Of a DNA stretch of 37,667 bases, positions 1-8,280 are shown piece after piece (position 1 is the first letter of the stretch; every line of letters begins with the position of its first letter). A model generated the notes under the pieces. The model did no database searches, was not told the origin of the DNA, and saw only the letters and a list, made by a program, of their open reading frames with translations. The DNA comes from Roseovarius atlanticus (GTDB lineage Bacteria > Pseudomonadota > Alphaproteobacteria > Rhodobacterales > Rhodobacteraceae): NCBI RefSeq assembly GCF_001441615.1, contig NZ_LAXJ01000013.1, positions 1 through 37,667 on the forward strand. The letters are read 5' to 3'. The position numbers were made by a program, and so were the translations under genes.

Positions 1-1025
1 GACTGCCCCGCCTGGTTGGACATCGGGATGATGCGGGCGTTGCCGACGCTGGCCGGGTCGATATGCTCGTAGGTGGTAGGGTCCTTGACGATGGCGCTGG
101 CGTGCAGGCCCGCCTTGTGGGCGAAGGCGGAGGCGCCCACGTAGGCCGATTGCTTCATCGGGACGCGGTTCAGTATCTCGTCCAGCTGGCGCGAGGCCAT
201 GGTGATGCCTTCCAGCGCCTCGGGTGTCACGCCCGTCTGGTAGCGACTGGCATAGGGTTCTTTCAGCAGAAGCGTCGGGATGAGCGCAATAAGGTTGGCG
301 TTGCCGCACCGCTCGCCGAGGCCGTTGAGTGTGCCCTGTATCTGGCGCGCGCCCGCGTCGACGGCGGCGAGGCTGCCCGCAACGGCGTTCTCGGTGTCGT
401 TGTGGGTGTGGATGCCCAGCCGTTCGCCGGGAATACCGGCGGCGATGACGTCCGAAACCACGTCGGCGATGCGGTGCGGTAGCGTGCCGCCATTGGTGTC
501 GCAGAGCACGATCCAGCGGGCGCCTGCCTGATGCGCGGCCTTGAGGCAGTCGAGCGTATAGGCGGGGTCGCGCGCGTAGCCGTCGAAGAAATGCTCGGCG
601 TCGAAGAGCGCCTCGCGGCCCTGTTTCACGATATGGGCGATCGAGGCGGAGATGTTTTCGAGGTTTTCGTCGGGGGTGATCCCGAGGGCGGTTTCGACGT
701 GGAAGATATCGGTCTTGCCGACAAGGCAGATCGAGGCGGTGCCGGCGTTCATGACCGCCGCCAGCACGTCGTCGTTCTCCGCGCTGCGCCCGGCGCGTTT
801 GGTCATGCCGAAGGCGGTGAGGCGCGCGCGGGTCTCGGGGGCGGCGTCGAAGAAGGCGCTGTCGGTGGGGTTGGCCCCAGGCCAGCCGCCTTCGATATAG
901 TCGACGCCAAGCTGGTCGAGCGTGGTGGCGATGGCCTGTTTCTCGGCGGTGGAGAATTGCACGCCTTGGGTTTGTTGCCCGTCGCGGAGGGTGGTGTCGT
1001 AGAGGCTGAGGCGGGTCTTGGTCAT
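1..1025 (-). CDS. cimA: Citramalate synthase, 3' end cut off by window edge
   Basis: Reads as a member of the HMGL/LeuA-like acyltransferase TIM-barrel family. It would condense pyruvate and acetyl-CoA to (R)-citramalate, the threonine-independent entry to isoleucine. The N-terminus contains the family signature DTTLRDGQQTQG, followed by the stretch EGGWPGANPTDSAFF that is typical of CimA rather than LeuA. The metal-binding motif GIHTHNDTENA and the conserved HKAGLHASA are both present. The start is the ATG at 1023-1025. About 341 residues are visible and the frame stays open to base 1, so the C-terminal regulatory domain lies outside the window. cysS lies upstream on the same strand across a 187-base gap that contains an inverted repeat. 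CimA rather than 2-isopropylmalate synthase is the likely reading, but the missing C-terminus leaves some doubt. Confidence 0.9.
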   Translation of the reverse strand, partial: MTKTRLSLYDTTLRDGQQTQGVQFSTAEKQAIATTLDQLGVDYIEGGWPGANPTDSAFFDAAPETRARLTAFGMTKRAGRSAENDDVLAAVMNAGTASICLVGKTDIFHVETALGITPDENLENISASIAHIVKQGREALFDAEHFFDGYARDPAYTLDCLKAAHQAGARWIVLCDTNGGTLPHRIADVVSDVIAAGIPGERLGIHTHNDTENAVAGSLAAVDAGARQIQGTLNGLGERCGNANLIALIPTLLLKEPYASRYQTGVTPEALEGITMASRQLDEILNRVPMKQSAYVGASAFAHKAGLHASAIVKDPTTYEHIDPASVGNARIIPMSNQAGQ

Positions 1026-1047
1026 TGGTCCGATCCCTTGGCGGGAA

Positions 1048-1177
1048 GGGCCGCGCCCGACCCTGGGAGGGCATGTGCAACGGGCAAGCGACGCGAGGCG
1101 GTGTCTTCAAGTCGTACAGGGGTTCGGCGCGTAACCTCGGCAAAGCGCCCTCCCGGGGGGAGGGTCGGGCGCGGCCC
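1048..1177. repeat. Separated inverted repeat between cimA and cysS
   Basis: The arm at 1048-1072 (starting GGGCCGCGCCCGACCC) is matched by its reverse complement at 1147-1177, with a few extra bases in the centre of the right arm. About 75 bases separate the arms. The right arm can also fold on itself (CCCTCCC with GAGGG). No T-tract follows, so this looks like a dispersed palindromic repeat pair rather than a simple terminator. Confidence 0.6.
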
Positions 1178-1212
1178 GGCGTGCCGCCGGGCGAAACAGA
1201 AGGATTGGAGGA

Positions 1213-2583
1213 TCATTTGAGGGCCTCCAGTTTGGCGGGGTCGAAGTTGACGGTTGGTACGAGTTCCACAGCCGTCTTGCTCATGCGGACTTCCACACCC
1301 GCGTCGGCTAAATGCGTTTTCAGACGGTCAACTTCGGAGAAGTCTTTTGTCTGCATCGCCGTTTCACGCGCTGACATCAATTTCACTTCGATGCTGGAGA
1401 GGTCCACCTGTGAGGATGAAACCCATTCGGGAACGCTATCTTCCATCAGCCCGAGAAACTGAAGCGTGTAACGCAGGTTGGCGATATCGTCTGTCAGCGA
1501 AAGCTGGTGGCACTCGGAAATGGCCAGCGCAGTATTCAGGTCGTCTGCAAGCGCCGTGACAACCGGGGCGTAAGGGTCTCCCGTTCCGGTGCCTTGCGCC
1601 GCCTGTGCGTACCACTTGCGAAGCGTCCTCTCCGCCTCCCGCGCCTTCTCTGCCGTCCAGTCCATCGGCTTGCGGTAATGCGTGGAGAGGAACACGAAAC
1701 GGATCACATCGCCGGGAATGCCCTGATCGAGCAAATCCTTCACCGTAAAGAAATTGCCCAGGCTCTTCGACATCTTCTTGCCCTCGACCTGCAGCATCTC
1801 GTTGTGCAGCCAGAAGTTGGCAAACTTCCCCTCGGGGTGGGCGCAGCAGCTTTGGGCGATCTCATTCTCGTGGTGCGGAAACATCAGGTCGTTGCCGCCG
1901 CCGTGGATGTCGAAGCTTTCGCCCAGGAGTTCGTAGCTCATGGCCGAGCATTCGATGTGCCAGCCGGGGCGGCCCCTGCCCCACGGCGAGTCCCAACCCG
2001 GTTGCGTGTCATCTGAAGGTTTCCAGAGGACGAAATCCATCGGGTCTTCCTTGTAGGGCGCGACCTCGACCCTTGCGCCGGCGACCATGTCGTCGACCGA
2101 GCGGCCGGAAAGCTTGCCGTAGTCCTGGTAGGAGCGGACGCGGAAGAGGACGTGGCCTTCGACGGCGTAGGCGTGCCCGTCGGAGATGAGCTTTTCGATC
2201 ATCTCGACCATCTGGGGGATGTATTGCGTGGCGCGGGGCATCTGATCGGGTTCCAGCGCGCCGAGGCTGCCCATGTCATCGAGGAACCACTGGGTGGTCT
2301 CGGCGGTGATCTCGGAGATGTCCCGCCCGGTCTCGGCGGCGCGGGTGTTGATCTTGTCGTCCACGTCGGTGAAGTTGCGCACGTAAGTGACGTGATCCGC
2401 GCAATAGACATGCCGCAAGAGCCGGTAGAGCACATCGAAGACCACCACGGGCCGCGCATTGCCCAGATGGGCGCGGTCATAGACGGTGGGGCCGCAGACA
2501 TACATGCGCACATCGTCCTTGTTCAGAGGCTCGAACACCTCTTTCTTCCGGGTGCGGGTGTTGTGGAGTTTGATAGTTGTCAT
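1213..2583 (-). CDS. cysS: Cysteinyl-tRNA synthetase
   Basis: Class I aminoacyl-tRNA synthetase charging tRNA-Cys in the cytoplasm. The product is 456 residues, normal for CysS. The N-terminus [17 protein letters not shown] leads into [16 protein letters not shown], which holds the zinc-binding Cys30 and the HIGH-type motif HLGN. Further zinc ligands are seen in HIECSAM and in HHENEIAQS. The class I KMSKS loop appears intact as [10 protein letters not shown]. The reading frame is open further upstream, but only the ATG at 2581-2583 gives the conserved N-terminus. The gene is separated from the upstream EamA transporter by 157 bases, enough for its own promoter, and is followed by cimA. Confidence 0.96.
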   Translation of the reverse strand: MTTIKLHNTRTRKKEVFEPLNKDDVRMYVCGPTVYDRAHLGNARPVVVFDVLYRLLRHVYCADHVTYVRNFTDVDDKINTRAAETGRDISEITAETTQWFLDDMGSLGALEPDQMPRATQYIPQMVEMIEKLISDGHAYAVEGHVLFRVRSYQDYGKLSGRSVDDMVAGARVEVAPYKEDPMDFVLWKPSDDTQPGWDSPWGRGRPGWHIECSAMSYELLGESFDIHGGGNDLMFPHHENEIAQSCCAHPEGKFANFWLHNEMLQVEGKKMSKSLGNFFTVKDLLDQGIPGDVIRFVFLSTHYRKPMDWTAEKAREAERTLRKWYAQAAQGTGTGDPYAPVVTALADDLNTALAISECHQLSLTDDIANLRYTLQFLGLMEDSVPEWVSSSQVDLSSIEVKLMSARETAMQTKDFSEVDRLKTHLADAGVEVRMSKTAVELVPTVNFDPAKLEALK

Positions 2584-2740
2584 GGCGTCCTCGCGCGCGT
2601 GGTCCCGCGGCGGGCTTAGCAACTTGGTTCGACTTATGGAATAGAAGACCGGCCCGCCTGACGATGTCAGCGGGTAATGCAGCAAATGGTGATGGGTGCA
2701 ACGGTCATGGGGGCGACCATAAAAGGCCGCCCCCGCCCGG

Positions 2741-3676
2741 TCAAGCGCATCCCGCACAGGGTGCCCGCCGGGGGACCACCGGCGCCGGGGAGAGCTGCGC
2801 GCGGATGGTCAGGGCAATGCCGATGGCGATCACCGCCGCCCCGGCCCAGGTGAGCGGGGCATAGACCTCGCCCAGCAGCACCGTGCCGGTGGCCAGCCCC
2901 ACGGCGGCGGCGACATAGCCGATCTGGCTGAGCAGGACCGGGCCGCCCGCGCGTTGCAGGGCGAAATAGGCCGGGAAGGTCAGGCCCGCGATCAGCATCT
3001 GTGGCAGGACGAGATGCGGCACGGCGTGAAGAGGCTCGAGCGGCACCGTGCCGGTCAGCGCGATCTGCAAGGTGGCGAGCGCCATGAGCGCGAAGATATG
3101 GCTCCACGCCGCCAGGGCGGCGGGGTGCGCGCCCTCGGGCCAGTCGAGCGTGCGATAGACATTGCCGATCGCCAGGATCGCCGGAAGCGCGAAGGCCAGG
3201 ACCGCCCAGCCGAGGGCCCCTGCCCCGTCCGTGCCGCCACGCGTCAGCGCCACGAGCGCCGCGCCCGCAAGGCCCACACCGATGCCGATCACCCCCAGCC
3301 GGGGCGGCGTGGCAAGGCCTGCCAGCGCCGTGACCGCCAACGTCGCCACCGGCGAGAGGGCGAACATCAGCCCGGCATAGCCCGCGCCGACTTGCGGGAT
3401 CACCCAAAACAGAAGCGCGTTGACCGCGGCAAAGCTGAGTGCGCCGGATATGGCTGCATAGCGCAGCATCCGCCCCCGGGGCAGCACGAAGCGCCGCTGC
3501 ACGACCAGCACCGGGATCAGCACGCCGGCGGCCCCGGCGGAAATCACCATGGCCCAGACCAGCGGCGGCACCCCTGCACCGGACGCCAGCTTGCCCAGCG
3601 GCAGGCCGGCGCCCAGCAGCGCGCCGGTATAGAGCAGGAGGCCGATGGCGCGGGGGGTGTGGGCGGTGTCAGTCAT
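2741..3676 (-). CDS. EamA/DMT-family exporter, second gene of SoxR-linked operon
   Basis: A 311-residue integral inner-membrane protein with about ten hydrophobic segments, matching the drug/metabolite transporter (EamA) architecture of two five-helix repeats. The first segment is [17 protein letters not shown] and the last helix is near [13 protein letters not shown]. Members export small metabolites, and the substrate cannot be read from sequence. Its ATG lies inside the 3' end of the VOC gene (ATGACTGA, 8-base overlap), so the two are almost certainly co-translated. A longer open frame upstream is only the overlap with the VOC gene. The shared promoter contains a SoxR box, which suggests a role in removing redox-active compounds. 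That role is inference. Confidence 0.88.
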   Translation of the reverse strand: MTDTAHTPRAIGLLLYTGALLGAGLPLGKLASGAGVPPLVWAMVISAGAAGVLIPVLVVQRRFVLPRGRMLRYAAISGALSFAAVNALLFWVIPQVGAGYAGLMFALSPVATLAVTALAGLATPPRLGVIGIGVGLAGAALVALTRGGTDGAGALGWAVLAFALPAILAIGNVYRTLDWPEGAHPAALAAWSHIFALMALATLQIALTGTVPLEPLHAVPHLVLPQMLIAGLTFPAYFALQRAGGPVLLSQIGYVAAAVGLATGTVLLGEVYAPLTWAGAAVIAIGIALTIRAQLSPAPVVPRRAPCAGCA

Positions 3677-4043
3677 AGGCCACCACCTCGAACTCGATCC
3701 CGTCGGGGCCGTCGAAATAGAACCGCCGCCCCGGTTCGTAGTCGGCGTGGTTGTGGGGCGTGTAGCCGGCGGCCTTGACCTTCGCCTCGGTTCCCGCGAG
3801 GTCGTCCACCGTGACGCCCACATGGTTCAGGCCGCCGATCCGGCCATAGGTCTCGCCCGTCGGCTGAAGATCCTTGTCGGGCGCGTAGAGCGCGAGATAG
3901 CTGTCGTCGTCGCCGACATGGACAGTAAAGCCGTGGTCCTTGGCCGCCCCCTGCCAGCGGACCTGCCAGCTGAAGAGATCGCACAGGATCGCGGCGCTGG
4001 CCCGGGGGTCGGGGACGGTGATGTTGACGTGTTCGAGTTTCAT
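3669..4043 (-). CDS. VOC (glyoxalase/bleomycin-resistance) family protein
   Basis: A 124-residue protein with the two beta-alpha-beta-beta-beta modules of the vicinal-oxygen-chelate superfamily. It starts MKLEHVNITVPDP and has a second module GGLNHVGVTVDD ending in [17 protein letters not shown]. Likely metal ligands are His5, the His of LNHVGV and the Glu of IEFEVV. These proteins bind, isomerise or sequester small molecules, and the substrate here is unknown. The start ATG at 4041-4043 has an AAGGAA ribosome site about nine bases upstream. It is the first gene of a two-gene unit with the EamA exporter. It diverges from soxR, and its promoter carries the SoxR operator. Confidence 0.88.
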   Translation of the reverse strand: MKLEHVNITVPDPRASAAILCDLFSWQVRWQGAAKDHGFTVHVGDDDSYLALYAPDKDLQPTGETYGRIGGLNHVGVTVDDLAGTEAKVKAAGYTPHNHADYEPGRRFYFDGPDGIEFEVVAYD

Positions 4044-4080
4044 GAGCTGTTCCTTGTGCGGTTGATTCCGTTGTGAAATC

Positions 4081-4111
4081 AGCGTAATTCTTCAAGTAAG
4101 CTTGAAGCCAA
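4081..4111 (-). promoter_or_regulatory. SoxR box inside a 19-bp-spaced promoter
   Basis: On the minus strand a -35 element TTGGCT (4106-4111) and a -10 element TACGCT (4081-4086) are separated by 19 bases. The perfect palindrome CTTCAAGTAAGCTTGAAG (plus-strand reading, 4090-4107) fills the spacer and overlaps the last two bases of the -35 element. This is the architecture known for MerR-family activation (over-long spacer untwisted by the regulator). The palindrome closely resembles the Escherichia coli soxS box CCTCAAGTTAACTTGAGG. The VOC start codon is about 38 bases downstream. soxR lies immediately on the other side, so autoregulation is possible. Confidence 0.85.
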
Positions 4112-4125
4112 GAGGGAAAATTCCC

Positions 4126-4596
4126 ATGTCCGTCAGACCCTTGCGAGATCGCGGCTTGACGATCGGCTATGTCGCCGAGCGTACCGGCCTCGCGCCGTCG
4201 GCCATTCGCTATTACGAGGACGAGGGGCTGGTGCGTCCCGACCGCAACGACGCGGGGCACCGGCGGTACGCACGCTCGGACATCAGGCGGCTGAGCTTCG
4301 TGATGATCTCGCAAGGCTTGGGCTTTACCCTGCCCGAGATCCGCGCGGCGCTGGCCGAGTTGCCCGAGCACCGCACGCCGGGCAAGGCGGACTGGGCGCG
4401 GATCTCGCGCCGGTTCGGGGCGGTGCTGGACGCGCGGATCGCGCAGATGCAGGCGCTGCGGGCGCGGCTTGACGGGTGCATCGGCTGCGGCTGCCTGTCG
4501 TTGAGGACCTGCGCGCTCTACAATCCCCAGGACAAGGCGCGGGTGCGCGGGCCGGGGCCGCGCTATGTGATGGGGGACCGGTCGGACGAGATCTGA
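4126..4596 (+). CDS. soxR: Redox-sensing [2Fe-2S] transcriptional activator SoxR
   Basis: MerR-family regulator of 156 residues. The N-terminal winged helix-turn-helix begins LTIGYVAERTGLAPSAIRYY, followed by a dimerisation helix and the C-terminal cluster motif CIGCGCLSLRTC. Cys118, Cys121, Cys123 and Cys129 correspond to the four [2Fe-2S] ligands of E. coli SoxR (119, 122, 124, 130). The ATG at 4126 is preceded by GAGGGA. An in-frame TTG at 4102 lies inside the operator and is rejected. In bacteria outside the enterics, SoxR usually controls a few nearby genes directly rather than soxS. Here the divergent VOC-EamA pair with the operator in its promoter is the obvious target. Confidence 0.95.
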   Translation: MSVRPLRDRGLTIGYVAERTGLAPSAIRYYEDEGLVRPDRNDAGHRRYARSDIRRLSFVMISQGLGFTLPEIRAALAELPEHRTPGKADWARISRRFGAVLDARIAQMQALRARLDGCIGCGCLSLRTCALYNPQDKARVRGPGPRYVMGDRSDEI

Positions 4597-4670
4597 GGGG
4601 CGCGGGCCACCTGCTTGACTTCACAAAGGGTGCCGGGCCATGTGGCGGCGACGGAGCGAAGGAGGCTGGC

Positions 4671-5855
4671 ATGGCATTGTCGAAGCGGATCACGGGGCTG
4701 ACGGGCGGCGGATCGGACGGCTGGGACGTCTATTACAAGGCCAAGGAGATGATGGACGCGGGCGAGGATGTCGCCATGCTGACCATCGGCGAGCACGATA
4801 TCGGCACCGATGACAGCATCCTCGATGCGATGCACGCCGCCACGAAGGCGGGGCACGTGGGCTATTCGATGTTCAACGGCAACCTGAACCTGCGCGAGAC
4901 GGTGGCCGAGCGGGTGACCGCGCGGACGGGTGTGGCGACGACGCCGGATAACGTGCTGGTGGTGCCGGGCGGTCAGGCGGGGCTGTTCGCAGCGCATCAC
5001 GCGGCCTGCGACGAGGGTGACCGGGCGCTTTATATCGACCCGTTCTATGCCACCTACCCCGGCACGATCCGGGCGGTGGGCGCGCAGGATGTGGCGGTGG
5101 CCGCGCGACCCGAGCGGATGTTTCAGCCCGCCCCCGCGGATATCGCCGCCGCGGCGGCGGAGGGCGCGAAAAGCCTGCTGATCAATACGCCGAACAATCC
5201 CACCGGCGCGGTCTATGGCCGCGAGACGCTGGAGGGGATCGCGCGGGTCTGCCAAGAGCATGACATGTGGCTGATTTCGGACGAGGTATACGACACGCAG
5301 CTATGGGAGGGCGATCACCTGAGCCCCCGGATGCTGGACGGGATGGCCGAGCGCACGCTGGTGATCGGGTCGCTGTCGAAAAGCCATGCGATGACCGGCA
5401 GCCGCATCGGCTGGGTCGTGGGACCCGAAGAGGCGATTTCGCATATGGGCAACCTGTCGACCCACACGACCTACGGCGTGGCGGGGTTCGTGCAGGAGGC
5501 GGCCTGTTACGCCCTGGCCAAGGGCGACGCGTTCGAGGCGCAGGTCGCGGCCCCCTTCAGGCGGCGGCGCGACCTGGTGCTGGGGCTGCTGGAGGGCCAG
5601 GACGTGGTGCGCCCGATCCCGGCGCAGGGGGCGATGTTCGTGATGCTGGACGTGCGGGCGACGGGGCTGTCGGGCGAAGAGTTTGCGCTGCGCCTGTTGG
5701 ACCGGCACAAGGTGGCGGTGATGCCGGGCGAAAGTTTCGGCCGGGCCGCGGCGGGGCATGTGCGCGTTGCGCTGACGGTGGCGGACGACCGGCTGGGCGA
5801 GGCGCTGGCGCGGCTGGTGGAGATGGCGTCGGACCTGGCGGGCGTGGCGGCCTGA
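4671..5855 (+). CDS. PLP-dependent class I/II aminotransferase
   Basis: A 394-residue fold-type I aminotransferase of the AAT_I class. Visible motifs are the substrate/PLP loop LINTPNNPTG, the PLP-stacking region ISDEVYDTQ, and the Schiff-base lysine in SLSKSHAMTGSRIGW. A C-terminal GHVRVAL arginine binds the carboxylate. The start ATG at 4671 follows a strong GGAGG nine bases away. The amino donor cannot be assigned: aspartate, aromatic or broad-range substrates are all possible. It lies 74 bases after soxR on the same strand, so it could be co-transcribed, but there is no SoxR box between them. A palindromic repeat follows 14 bases after the stop. Confidence 0.9.
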   Translation: MALSKRITGLTGGGSDGWDVYYKAKEMMDAGEDVAMLTIGEHDIGTDDSILDAMHAATKAGHVGYSMFNGNLNLRETVAERVTARTGVATTPDNVLVVPGGQAGLFAAHHAACDEGDRALYIDPFYATYPGTIRAVGAQDVAVAARPERMFQPAPADIAAAAAEGAKSLLINTPNNPTGAVYGRETLEGIARVCQEHDMWLISDEVYDTQLWEGDHLSPRMLDGMAERTLVIGSLSKSHAMTGSRIGWVVGPEEAISHMGNLSTHTTYGVAGFVQEAACYALAKGDAFEAQVAAPFRRRRDLVLGLLEGQDVVRPIPAQGAMFVMLDVRATGLSGEEFALRLLDRHKVAVMPGESFGRAAAGHVRVALTVADDRLGEALARLVEMASDLAGVAA

Positions 5856-5869
5856 GGCAGGCGTGAGAG

Positions 5870-5890
5870 GTCCCGGATCAGGTCCGGGAC
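5870..5890. repeat. 21-bp palindromic repeat, copy 1
   Basis: GTCCCGGA-tcagg-TCCGGGAC: a perfect 8-bp inverted repeat with a five-base loop just after the aminotransferase stop. The same design occurs at 8281-8301 (same loop) and, in frame, inside pdhC at 14990-15010. No T-tract follows. Confidence 0.75.
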
Positions 5891-6033
5891 GGAGGCGCTG
5901 CAAGCCCAACAAAGCTGCAACGAGAAACGGGTGGCATCGGTCTGCGCGCGGCTTCCTGCGACCGCCGGTCGCGTCGAAACCCTTGGCGGGGCGCACAAAT
6001 TCAGCCTGTGACTTGGTTCAACTGGAGGAAAAA

Positions 6034-6117
6034 ATGTTCAAGGGTCTGGGACTTTCTTTGGCGATCATCCTGGGCGGCATGGTCGGGCTGCCCGCCGCGA
6101 TCCTGGCGGCGCTGTAA
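6034..6117 (+). CDS. 27-residue predicted membrane peptide
   Basis: A very small gene, not recognised, supported by its signals. The ATG at 6034 is preceded by the strong ribosome site GGAGGA at a normal distance. The frame ends with TAA, and a textbook intrinsic terminator begins about 20 bases later. The product MFKGLGLSLAIILGGMVGLP (first 20 residues) is one hydrophobic segment with a single N-terminal lysine, suggesting an inner-membrane single-span peptide. Its role is unknown. It sits alone between the aminotransferase and the MttB-like gene, 178 bases from the former. It could be a small membrane-protein modulator or a toxin-like peptide, but no antisense partner was identified. Comparative conservation of the peptide would settle whether it is real. 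Confidence 0.65.
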   Translation: MFKGLGLSLAIILGGMVGLPAAILAAL

Positions 6118-6138
6118 GCGACCGAACACGCCACATCG

Positions 6139-6167
6139 GGGCCCGCGACACGTGCGCGGGCCTTTTT
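6139..6167 (+). terminator. Intrinsic terminator after the small membrane peptide gene
   Basis: Stem GCCCGCG (6141-6147) pairs with CGCGGGC (6155-6161) around a seven-base loop and is followed by CTTTTTC. The stem extends outward by one or two more pairs. Confidence 0.88.
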
Positions 6168-6451
6168 CATGTTCGCTGCCCTGCGGCGTAAGATTATGTC
6201 GTTTTTGGACCATGCGTCGCTTACGGGACAGATCGGACATGGGGCTCCGGCCTTAAATCGGCCATTGGGCCCGGCGCTGTGGTCACGCGCGTGCGGGCTG
6301 GCGATGGAGGCCGCGCATGGCGCAGCGCTGCAAGATAGTTCTGAAGGTCCGCACCATCGGGGCGGAACGTGGACGGGCCGCGCGGGGGCGGCCGGGACGG
6401 GTCTGAGACACGCTTCCCCTTCCCTTTTCCCGCGATCCAAGGACCCAAGAC

Positions 6452-7984
6452 ATGAACAACCTGTCCCCCCGCCGTACCGGAGGCCGCGCCGCGCGCCGGG
6501 CCAGCCGGGCGGCCCCGCTCGATACCCTGATGCGCCCCGTACGTCCCGGACTGGAGGGCGGCACGCTGAAGGTTCTGACCGACGCGCAGATCACGCGCAT
6601 CCATGACGCGGCGCTGGATGCGCTGGACCGCATCGGGTTGTCGGGCGCGCCGGCAAGCGGGATCGCCTATCTGACCGCCGCCGGAGCCATCCAGGGCGAC
6701 GACGGGCGCATCCGCTTTCCCCGCGCGCTGGTGGAGGAGACCATTGCGCGCGCCAACCGCGAAATCACGCTTTACAGCCGCGACGGGCTGAACGACCTGC
6801 ACCTGGGCGGCGCCCGGGTGCATTACGGCACCGCGGGGGCGGCGGTAAACATGGTCGACGTGGACGGGCGCAATTACCGTGAAAGCACGGTGCAGGATCT
6901 GCACGATGCCGCGCGGATCGTCGATGTGCTGGACAACGTGCATTTCTGTCAGCGGCCCATGGTGGCGCGGGACATTCCCGATAACATGGAGATGGAACTG
7001 AACACCGTCTATGCCTGCTGCACGGGCACGACGAAACATGTAGGCACATCCTTTACCGAGCCGCATCACGTCGCCCCGGCGATGGAGATGCTTTATATGA
7101 TCGCGGGCGGCGAGGATGAGTTTCGCGCGCGGCCTTTCGTCAGCAATTCCAACTGCTTCGTGGTGCCGCCGATGCGGTTCGCGACCGAAAGCTGCGAGGT
7201 GATGGAGCGCTGCATCGAGGGCGGGATGCCCGTATTGCTGCTCTCGGCCGGGATGGCCGGGGCCACGGCGCCCTCGACCATCGCGGGGGCGATCATGCAG
7301 GCCACGGCGGAATGCCTGGCCGGTCTGGTCTATGTCAACGCGGTGAAGCCGGGGCATCCGGCAATCTTCGGCACCTGGCCCTTTGGGCTGGATCTGCGCA
7401 CGGGCGCGATGTCGATCGGGTCGGGCGAGCAGGCGCTGCTGAGCGCGGGTTGCGCGCAGATGCACCAGTTCTATGGCGTGCCCGGCGGCGCGGCGGGCGG
7501 AGCCTCGGATTCCAAGCTGCCCGACATGCAGGCCGGGTGGGAGCAGATGTGCTCGAACGTGATGGCGGGGCTTGCGGGCGTGAACATGGTCTACGAGGCG
7601 GCCGGGATGCACGCCTCCCTGCTGGGGTTCTGTCACGAGAGCCTGATTTTGGGGGATGACCTGATCGGCCAGGCGCTGCGCTGTGTGCGCGGGATCGAGG
7701 TGGATGACGAGACGCTGGCGCTCGATCAGATGGAGGCGGTCTGCATCGGGGGCCCGGGGCATTATCTGGGCACCGAGGCGACGCTGGCGCGGATGCAGCG
7801 AGATCATTGCTATCCCAATCTGGGAGACCGGTCGTCGCCCAAGGAATGGGTGGAAAAGGGCAAGCCGGATCTGGTGGAGAAAGCGGTGGCGCGGAAGGAA
7901 GAAATCCTGGCGCAGCCCTCGGCGGCGCGGCTGAACCCGAGGCTGGATGCGGAGATTCGCAAGCGTTTCGCGATACACTTGTGA
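6452..7984 (+). CDS. MttB-superfamily corrinoid methyltransferase (non-pyrrolysine)
   Basis: A 510-residue protein with the trimethylamine methyltransferase (MttB, PF06253) fold. Recognisable stretches include HYGTAGAAVNMVDVDGRNYR near the N-terminal third, and in the second half GSGEQALLSAGCAQMHQFYG and YEAAGMHASLLGFCHESL. The archaeal MttB needs an in-frame amber codon for pyrrolysine; here the frame is continuous with no internal TAG. It therefore belongs to the non-pyrrolysine branch, which includes glycine-betaine and related quaternary-amine demethylases that pass a methyl group to a corrinoid protein. Roseobacters commonly carry such genes, and the actual substrate is not determined. 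No corrinoid-binding protein gene adjoins it. The Arg-rich N-terminus (residues 7-20) precedes the conserved domain. The 284 bases upstream contain no convincing gene. Confidence 0.88.
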   Translation: MNNLSPRRTGGRAARRASRAAPLDTLMRPVRPGLEGGTLKVLTDAQITRIHDAALDALDRIGLSGAPASGIAYLTAAGAIQGDDGRIRFPRALVEETIARANREITLYSRDGLNDLHLGGARVHYGTAGAAVNMVDVDGRNYRESTVQDLHDAARIVDVLDNVHFCQRPMVARDIPDNMEMELNTVYACCTGTTKHVGTSFTEPHHVAPAMEMLYMIAGGEDEFRARPFVSNSNCFVVPPMRFATESCEVMERCIEGGMPVLLLSAGMAGATAPSTIAGAIMQATAECLAGLVYVNAVKPGHPAIFGTWPFGLDLRTGAMSIGSGEQALLSAGCAQMHQFYGVPGGAAGGASDSKLPDMQAGWEQMCSNVMAGLAGVNMVYEAAGMHASLLGFCHESLILGDDLIGQALRCVRGIEVDDETLALDQMEAVCIGGPGHYLGTEATLARMQRDHCYPNLGDRSSPKEWVEKGKPDLVEKAVARKEEILAQPSAARLNPRLDAEIRKRFAIHL

Positions 7985-8018
7985 GGGCGAGACGCCCCGG
8001 TCAAGCTCGGGCCGGGTT

Positions 8019-8226
8019 GGCGCGGCCCTGCCCTGCGATTGACGGCGCACGCAGCTGCAGAAGGTGCCGCCCATCGACGGGCCGCGGCGCGGCGATCCGA
8101 CGATTGTTCGGCAGCACTTTATCCCAGCCAACTCTGAATGAGATGTGAGCGAACCACCAAGCTCAGCCAAATCGCCGTGCCGTGGGGGCGGCCCGACGAT
8201 GGGCGGCGGCGCGGCAGGGCCGCGCC
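8019..8226. repeat. Long imperfect inverted repeat in the mttB-acd gap
   Basis: The left arm contains GGCGCGGCCCTGCC (8019-8032) and, after about 33 unrelated bases, GCCGCCCATCGACGGGCCGC (8066-8085). The right arm carries the exact reverse complement of the first block at 8213-8226 and of the second, with one mismatch, at 8188-8207. The blocks are nearly adjacent in the right arm, so the left arm looks like the same unit with an insertion. The 343-base gap 7985-8327 holds this structure and the palindrome at 8281, and no gene that I can support. Confidence 0.65.
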
Positions 8227-8280
8227 TTGATTCCGCCCGGGCGTTTTGAGCGAGCGTTGTCCATGTTTTGACGCCAGGAG

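Noticed and set aside
2710..2735. GGGGGCGACC/GGCCGCCCCC hairpin as the EamA terminator
   Set aside because: Stem is decent with one mismatch but neither strand has a T-run after it.
4102..4125. TTG start for soxR eight codons upstream
   Set aside because: The codon lies inside the SoxR operator and has no ribosome site; the ATG at 4126 with GAGGGA is better.
4615..4644. TTGACT with a weak -10 as an aminotransferase promoter
   Set aside because: A good -35 only; the candidate -10 (CCATGT or CATGTG) is too poor to call.
6317..6406. 29-codon frame with a GGAGG site upstream of the MttB-like gene (MAQRCKIVLKVRTIGAERGR...)
   Set aside because: Could be a leader peptide, but the basic low-complexity product, lack of terminator logic and lack of any other support leave it below reporting level.
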